Assembly: GCA_964195155.1 (NCBI GenBank)
Contig: CAXMOP010000079.1
Location: forward strand, 1-64,000
Length of the DNA stretch: 64,000 nucleotides
Source of the DNA: JACZST01 sp964195155
GTDB lineage: Bacteria; Actinomycetota; Acidimicrobiia; Spongiisociales; UBA5794
Direction: 5' to 3'
In this document: piece after piece, positions 60,324 to 64,000 of the stretch
Layout: each line of letters starts with the position of its first letter
Position numbering within the stretch: the first letter of the stretch is position 1
Translations under genes and position numbers: made by a program
Notes under the pieces: generated by a model
What the model was told of the DNA's origin: nothing
The model's database searches: none
Seen by the model: the letters and a program-made list of their open reading frames with translations, nothing else

Positions 60324-61295
60324 ATGGGTGCAGCAGCAGTCGTAGTTGGGGCGTTCATCCTTCTGCTGGTCGTGTATGTGGCGATGGCGATCAAGATCGT
60401 CCAGCAGCACGAGCAGGGGTTGGTGGAGCGCTTCGGTCGGTACCGCAAGACGGTGGGACCGGGATTCAACATGATCGTGCCCTTCATCGAGCGGATGCCG
60501 AAGGTGGACATGCGCGAGCAGGTCGTGGATGTGCCACCCCAGGAGGTCATCACCAAGGACAACGTGGTGGTGACCGTGGATGCCGTCGTCTACTACCAGG
60601 CCACCGATCCGGTGAAGCTGAAGTACAACGTCGCCAACTTCATCCTGGCGGCCACCAAGCTCGCACAGACCAACCTGAGGAACGTCATCGGCGACATGGA
60701 CCTCGATTCGGCACTGACGTCGCGCGAGACGATCAACACCGAACTCCGGGAGATCCTCGACGAGGCCACCGACGTGTGGGGAACCCGCGTCGTGCGCGTT
60801 GAGATCCAACGCATCGATCCTCCGGCCGACGTCACCCAGGCCATGCACCGCCAGATGAAGGCGGAGCGCGAGCGCCGTGCGGTGGTCACCGAGGCAGAGG
60901 GTGAGAAGCGATCGCAAATCCTCCGCGCCGAGGGCGTGAAGCAGTCGCAGATCCTGCAGGCCGAGGGTCAGGCCCAGGCGATCAAGGAGGTCGCCACGGC
61001 CGAGAAGTTCCAGAAGCTGACCGTCGCCGAGGGTGAGGGCCAGGCAATAGAGCGGGTGTTCGCCGCCATCCACAACGGTGATCCGACGCCTGACTTGATT
61101 GCGATTCAGTACCTGGAGACGCTGACCGAGATCGCGGACGGGCAGGCCACCAAGCTGTTCCTTCCCATGGAGACCGCCGGGATCCTGGGGTCCCTTGGTG
61201 CGATCGGCGAGCTGTTCAATGGCTCAGGCGACGGAGCCGCTACCAGCTCCGAAACCTCGACGCCGTCGGAGACGACTAAGTCAGAGACGGAGTAG
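60324..61295 (+). CDS. SPFH/stomatin-family (slipin, QmcA-like) protein
   Basis: 323 residues. One N-terminal TM helix (VVVGAFILLLVVYVAMAI), then the band-7 domain: QQHEQGLVERFGRYRKTVGPG, VVDVPPQEVITKDNVVVTVDA and the C-terminal coiled-coil with AEGEKRSQILRAEGVKQSQ and AEGQAQAIKEVATAEKFQ. The last 30 residues are Ser/Thr/Glu-rich. Such proteins form large membrane rings with NfeD. 26 bp after the NfeD gene. The stop codon lies in a hairpin arm shared with the lgt stop. Confidence 0.92.
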   Translation: MGAAAVVVGAFILLLVVYVAMAIKIVQQHEQGLVERFGRYRKTVGPGFNMIVPFIERMPKVDMREQVVDVPPQEVITKDNVVVTVDAVVYYQATDPVKLKYNVANFILAATKLAQTNLRNVIGDMDLDSALTSRETINTELREILDEATDVWGTRVVRVEIQRIDPPADVTQAMHRQMKAERERRAVVTEAEGEKRSQILRAEGVKQSQILQAEGQAQAIKEVATAEKFQKLTVAEGEGQAIERVFAAIHNGDPTPDLIAIQYLETLTEIADGQATKLFLPMETAGILGSLGAIGELFNGSGDGAATSSETSTPSETTKSETE

Positions 61296-61339
61296 CGAGT
61301 CCAGAGTCGAGAGCCCGAGCTCAAGACTCTGGGCTACTC
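61290..61339. repeat. Symmetrical hairpin holding both stop codons of SPFH and lgt
   Basis: GAGTAGC (61290-61296) + CCAGAGTC (61301-61308) pair with GACTCTGG (61325-61332) + GCTACTC (61333-61339). The TAG of the SPFH gene (61293-61295) and, on the other strand, the TAG of lgt (61334-61336) are in the equivalent GAGTAGC arms. Likely a bidirectional terminator. Confidence 0.75.
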
Positions 61340-62287
61340 GCGTTTGGGCGGGCTCTCTTCGCCGTCGGCTTCCGCGGAAGTTGGATCTCGCTGCTCGCGA
61401 CTCGCGACTCGCGACTCGGTGGTCGCCTCACCGGGTGCCAGGAACACCGGCGGTCCCACCAGCGTCCGTGGCTCGGCGCGCTTCTGGAACCAGTAGAGCG
61501 CGGCCAGTCCCCCGACGACGGCAAGTGCCGAGATCCATCCGTTGCGGCTCAGCCCGAACAAGCGGAACGTGGTGTCGGTGCGGATCAGCTCCATGAGGAA
61601 ACGGATGGTCCCGTACACCACGACATACACGGTGAACGAAGCCCCTTTTGACAGCTTTCCCTTCCGCTCGAGCCACAGGATGACCGGCACGGTGATCAGC
61701 AGGTTCCATAGCGCCTCGTAGAGGAACGTTGGATGGAATGTCTCGAACTGGAGGTACTCGGTCGGGCGGTGCCCGGCGCCGATCTCGACCGCCCACGGCA
61801 GCGTTGAGGGTGTCCCGAACAGCTCCTGGTTGAAGTAGTTGCCAAATCGCCCGATCGCCTGGGCGAGCGGAATGCCCACCGCGACCGCGTCGCCGTAGGC
61901 GAAGACGTCTCCGTCCCAGCGGTTCAGCAGGTAGATCGCGGCGAGCGCTCCGACGGTGAGCCCGCCATAGAGGGCAAGACCGCCTTCCCAGATGAACAAC
62001 ACCGCCCAGGGACGGTCAATGAAGTCGCCGGTGTGGGTGAGCACATAGCCGAAACGGGCGCCGAGGAATCCGATCAGCACCGCCCAAATCGCGATCCGTT
62101 CGAAGAGATCGGGAACGCCACCGAACCGCGCGTAGCGCCGCTTGCCGACCAGCACGGCAACGATGACACCGATCGCGATGAGGATGCCGTAGAAGTGGAT
62201 CGTCAGCGGGCCGATCTCGATCGTGTTCTGCGGCGGCGACGGGATAGAAGCCAACAGCGCGGCCAAGGTGCCTTCCTTCGTTTGCAC
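61334..62287 (-). CDS. lgt: Prolipoprotein diacylglyceryl transferase
   Basis: 317 residues from GTG 62287. Seven TM helices; FYGILIAIGVIVAVLVGKRR, GGLALYGGLTVGALAA, the signature AIGRFGNYFNQELFG and PWAVEI, and HPTFLYEALWN show a canonical Lgt that transfers diacylglycerol from phosphatidylglycerol to lipobox Cys. The C-terminal tail (residues 285-317) is hydrophilic and includes TESRVASREQRD, encoded by three GCGACTC words of the intergenic repeat type. Serves the several lipoproteins seen here. Confidence 0.95.
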   Translation of the reverse strand: MQTKEGTLAALLASIPSPPQNTIEIGPLTIHFYGILIAIGVIVAVLVGKRRYARFGGVPDLFERIAIWAVLIGFLGARFGYVLTHTGDFIDRPWAVLFIWEGGLALYGGLTVGALAAIYLLNRWDGDVFAYGDAVAVGIPLAQAIGRFGNYFNQELFGTPSTLPWAVEIGAGHRPTEYLQFETFHPTFLYEALWNLLITVPVILWLERKGKLSKGASFTVYVVVYGTIRFLMELIRTDTTFRLFGLSRNGWISALAVVGGLAALYWFQKRAEPRTLVGPPVFLAPGEATTESRVASREQRDPTSAEADGEESPPKRE

Positions 62288-62353
62288 GGCAATGGTACGA
62301 GGGTTTCAAACCTCAGCGGGCGTGTCGCATTCCTCGTTGAGTAGCCTCTCTTG

Positions 62354-62457
62354 AGTCGCGAGTCGCGAGTCGCGAGTCGCGAGTCGCGGTTTGCGAGTCG
62401 CGAGTGGTCGAATCGCGAGTCGCGAGTCGTCGAGTCGCGAGTCGCGAGTAGCGAGTG
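62354..62457. repeat. Tandem array of the 7-mer GAGTCGC
   Basis: About five perfect GAGTCGC units from 62354, then interrupted copies (GGTTTGCGAGTCGCGAGTGGTCGAA) to 62457, in the lgt/M20 divergent spacer. The inverse orientation of the same word lies inside the lgt C-terminus at 61394-61417. Confidence 0.8.
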
Positions 62458-62475
62458 TCCGACGAGGAGGTGCCC

Positions 62476-63618
62476 GTGAGCGCGAAAGAGACGGCGGCCG
62501 AGACCTTCGATGGCGTCGAGCATGAGCTCCGTGACCTGTCGCGGTGGATGTACGAGCACCCTGAGACGGCGTTCGAGGAGCGGCAGACCTCGGCGAAGCT
62601 GGTCGAATTCCTTGAAGGCAACGGGTTCGCGGTGGAATACCCGGCCTACGGCCTGGACACCGCGTTCGCCGCAAGGGTCGGGGCGTCGGGGCCGGAGGTC
62701 ATCATTTGCTGCGAGCTCGACGCCCTGCCTGAGGTCGGACATGCCTGCGGCCACAACATCATCGCCACCTCGGCCGCAGGCGCCGGAGTGGCCCTCGCGC
62801 CGCTGGCCGACGAGCTCGGGATACGCGTCACCGTCCTCGGCACTCCAGCGGAGGAGATGTACGGAGGGAAGGTCGATCTGATCAATGCCGGGGCGTGGTC
62901 CGATGCGGCGGCGTCGATCATGGTCCACCCGTCGAACAACGACGTCGCCGACCGGGAGTTCCTGGCGATCGCCCACATCACCGTGGAGTTCCACGGCAAG
63001 GCCTCCCATGCGTCATCGGAGCCCCAGCTCGGGATCAATGCCCTCGACGCCGCGGTGCAAGCCTATGTGAACGTCTCCACCCTCCGCCAGTCCCTATACC
63101 CAACCGATAAGACCCACGGCACCATCACCTACGGGGGAGGCGCCCCCAACGTGATCCCGGAGTACACCAAGATGGCCTGGTACGTGCGGGCGCTGACCAA
63201 GGAACGGCTCGATGAGGTGTACGCCAAGGTCGTCGCCTGTTTCGATGCCGCCGCCATCGCTACCGGATGCCGCGTCGAGATCAACGAGATCGGCCATCCC
63301 TACACCGACATCGTGCCGAATCCGGTGATCGCGGACCTCTATGTGGCGAACTCCGAGGCACTTGGCCGGCCGATGCTGCGCGGAACCGACTTCGATCCGT
63401 CCGGGTCCGGCTCGACCGACATGGGCAACGTGTCCTACGAGGTTCCGTCGCTGCATCCGATGCTGTCGATCCACGCCGAGCCCGCAACCAATCACCAGCG
63501 GGAATTCGCCGCCCACACCCTGACCCCTCATGGTGAGGCGGCCATCCGTGACGGCGCCCTCGGGATGGCGTGGACGATCATCGACCTCGCCGAAAAGGAT
63601 TTGTGGGGAGAGCTCTGA
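62476..63618 (+). CDS. M20-family amidohydrolase/carboxypeptidase, second copy
   Basis: 380 residues from GTG 62476, 5 nt after GGAGG; GTG 62455 would start in the repeat. Blocks: RWMYEHPETAFEERQTS, CCELDALPEVGHACGHNI (metal ligands), TPAEEMYGGK (Glu) and the C-terminal HAEPATNHQREFAAH. The lid domain occupies the middle. It fits the AbgA/AbgB-like branch of M20D amidohydrolases (p-aminobenzoyl-glutamate and other N-acyl substrates). Flanked by repeat elements on both sides. Confidence 0.88.
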   Translation: MSAKETAAETFDGVEHELRDLSRWMYEHPETAFEERQTSAKLVEFLEGNGFAVEYPAYGLDTAFAARVGASGPEVIICCELDALPEVGHACGHNIIATSAAGAGVALAPLADELGIRVTVLGTPAEEMYGGKVDLINAGAWSDAAASIMVHPSNNDVADREFLAIAHITVEFHGKASHASSEPQLGINALDAAVQAYVNVSTLRQSLYPTDKTHGTITYGGGAPNVIPEYTKMAWYVRALTKERLDEVYAKVVACFDAAAIATGCRVEINEIGHPYTDIVPNPVIADLYVANSEALGRPMLRGTDFDPSGSGSTDMGNVSYEVPSLHPMLSIHAEPATNHQREFAAHTLTPHGEAAIRDGALGMAWTIIDLAEKDLWGEL

Positions 63619-63628
63619 GGAAGTAACG

Positions 63629-63668
63629 AAGTAGAGCAGTAGATCCCCGCTTGGCTACTTCTCTACTT
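63629..63668. repeat. Word-repeat hairpin (AAGTAGAGCAGTAG type) after the M20 gene
   Basis: AAGTAGAGCAGTAG (63629-63642) pairs with CTACTTCTCTACTT (63655-63668), 13 of 14. More CTACTT words run to 63682. Starts 11 bp after the M20 stop. Confidence 0.72.
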
Positions 63669-63688
63669 GGCTACTTAGCTACTGGTCC

Positions 63689-64000
63689 ATGACCACCACC
63701 CTTGACGGCCCACCCTGGTATCAGCTCGACGCTGCCGAGGCTGCCGCGCGGCTCGGGTCGGGGCGCGAAGGAATCTCCGAGCCGGAAGCGGAACGCCGCT
63801 ACGCCGAGTTCGGCCCGAACGAGCTCGAAGAAGGCGGGAAGCGGTCGAAGTGGCAGATCTTCGTGGCCCAGTTCCGGGACCTGTTCACGCTGATCCTGGT
63901 TGCGGCGGCGGGGATCTCAGCGTTTCTCGGTGACTGGGTAGAGCTCGTCGCCATCCTTGCGATCATCGTGCTCAACGCCCTCATGGGCTACGTGCAGGAG
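63689..64000 (+). CDS. P-type cation ATPase, N-terminal part
   Basis: 104 residues visible from ATG 63689, open to the window edge. The cation-transporter N-terminal domain (WYQLDAAEAAARLGSG, RYAEFGPNELEEGGK) and first helices (LFTLILVAAAGISAFLGDW, ELVAILAIIVLNALMGYVQE) fit type II Ca2+/Na+-like P-ATPases (SERCA/PMR1 branch). The phosphorylation Asp lies beyond the window. Confidence 0.88.
   Translation, partial: MTTTLDGPPWYQLDAAEAAARLGSGREGISEPEAERRYAEFGPNELEEGGKRSKWQIFVAQFRDLFTLILVAAAGISAFLGDWVELVAILAIIVLNALMGYVQE

Noticed and set aside
62354..62457. CRISPR-like appearance of the GAGTCGC array
   Set aside because: Units are 7 bp without unique spacers, and no cas gene is near. It is a simple tandem repeat.
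1..64000. tRNA, rRNA or riboswitch
   Set aside because: No T-arm GGTTCGAATCC-type box with a matching acceptor stem, no rRNA, and no known riboswitch core was recognised by eye.

Overview
The window reads as a chromosomal segment of a high-GC actinobacterium, most likely a deep-branching, poorly cultured lineage such as Acidimicrobiia (inference). Indicators are the high GC content with GTG starts and stop/start overlaps of 1 to 4 bp, an F420-type LLM oxidoreductase, a DUF222/HNH (13E12-type) gene, a DEDDh exonuclease/GIY-YIG fusion, SOS boxes of the actinobacterial CGAAC-N4-GTTCG type, and TTTR-type cyclase/STAND regulators. No rRNA, tRNA or CRISPR array was seen. Both edges cut genes: an Lgt-like membrane protein on the left and a P-type cation ATPase on the right.

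Layout. 0-9.4 kb: Lgt-like protein and TlpA-like lipoprotein, a double AAA+ ATPase, an SOS-box-controlled Cho-like nuclease, a DsbA-fold protein, a TrmH-family methyltransferase, a large TPM-domain protein and an AlkA-type glycosylase. 9.7-16.6 kb: a DUF3179 protein, then a lower-GC patch with a possible transposase relic and an M20 amidohydrolase, then a 938-residue cyclase/ATPase/TPR regulator. 16.6-21.2 kb: archaeal-type S-adenosylmethionine synthetase, nitroreductase and the three-gene proton-translocating transhydrogenase. 21.3-25.7 kb: two tandem copies of a DppB/DppC permease pair without ATPase or binding protein. 25.7-34.6 kb: ArsR-SRPBCC fusion, DapA-family aldolase, 6-phosphogluconate dehydrogenase, M1 peptidase, LLM oxidoreductase, Cys-rich mini-protein, MBL hydrolase and QueG. 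34.8-41.9 kb: phosphoesterase, methyltransferase, an SRPBCC/ArsA/small-protein operon, a beta-propeller lipoprotein, ROK kinase and DUF1232.

42-51 kb: class I aminotransferase, a truncated cyclase/ATPase, an alpha/beta hydrolase lacking a normal start, an HNH gene with an SOS box across its start codon, and the type II fatty-acid operon fabD-fabH-fabG-acpP-fabF. 51-64 kb: small membrane proteins, a histidine phosphatase, an ICMT-like protein, a multi-TM histidine kinase beside an alpha-oxoamine-synthase-type PLP enzyme (a possible signal synthase/sensor pair), DUF4230, a PadR / HAAS-NfeD / SPFH membrane-stress operon, the canonical Lgt, a second M20 enzyme and the P-type ATPase.

The strangest structure is between genes. 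Many gene ends carry short hairpins built from locus-specific repeated words (GAGTCGC, GGCTACTT, CAGTCGTC, GTACTGC). The words often contain the stop codons of convergent genes and in places extend into coding sequence. A separate family of about 110-bp elements with 20-bp terminal inverted repeats occurs as a tandem pair after queG.
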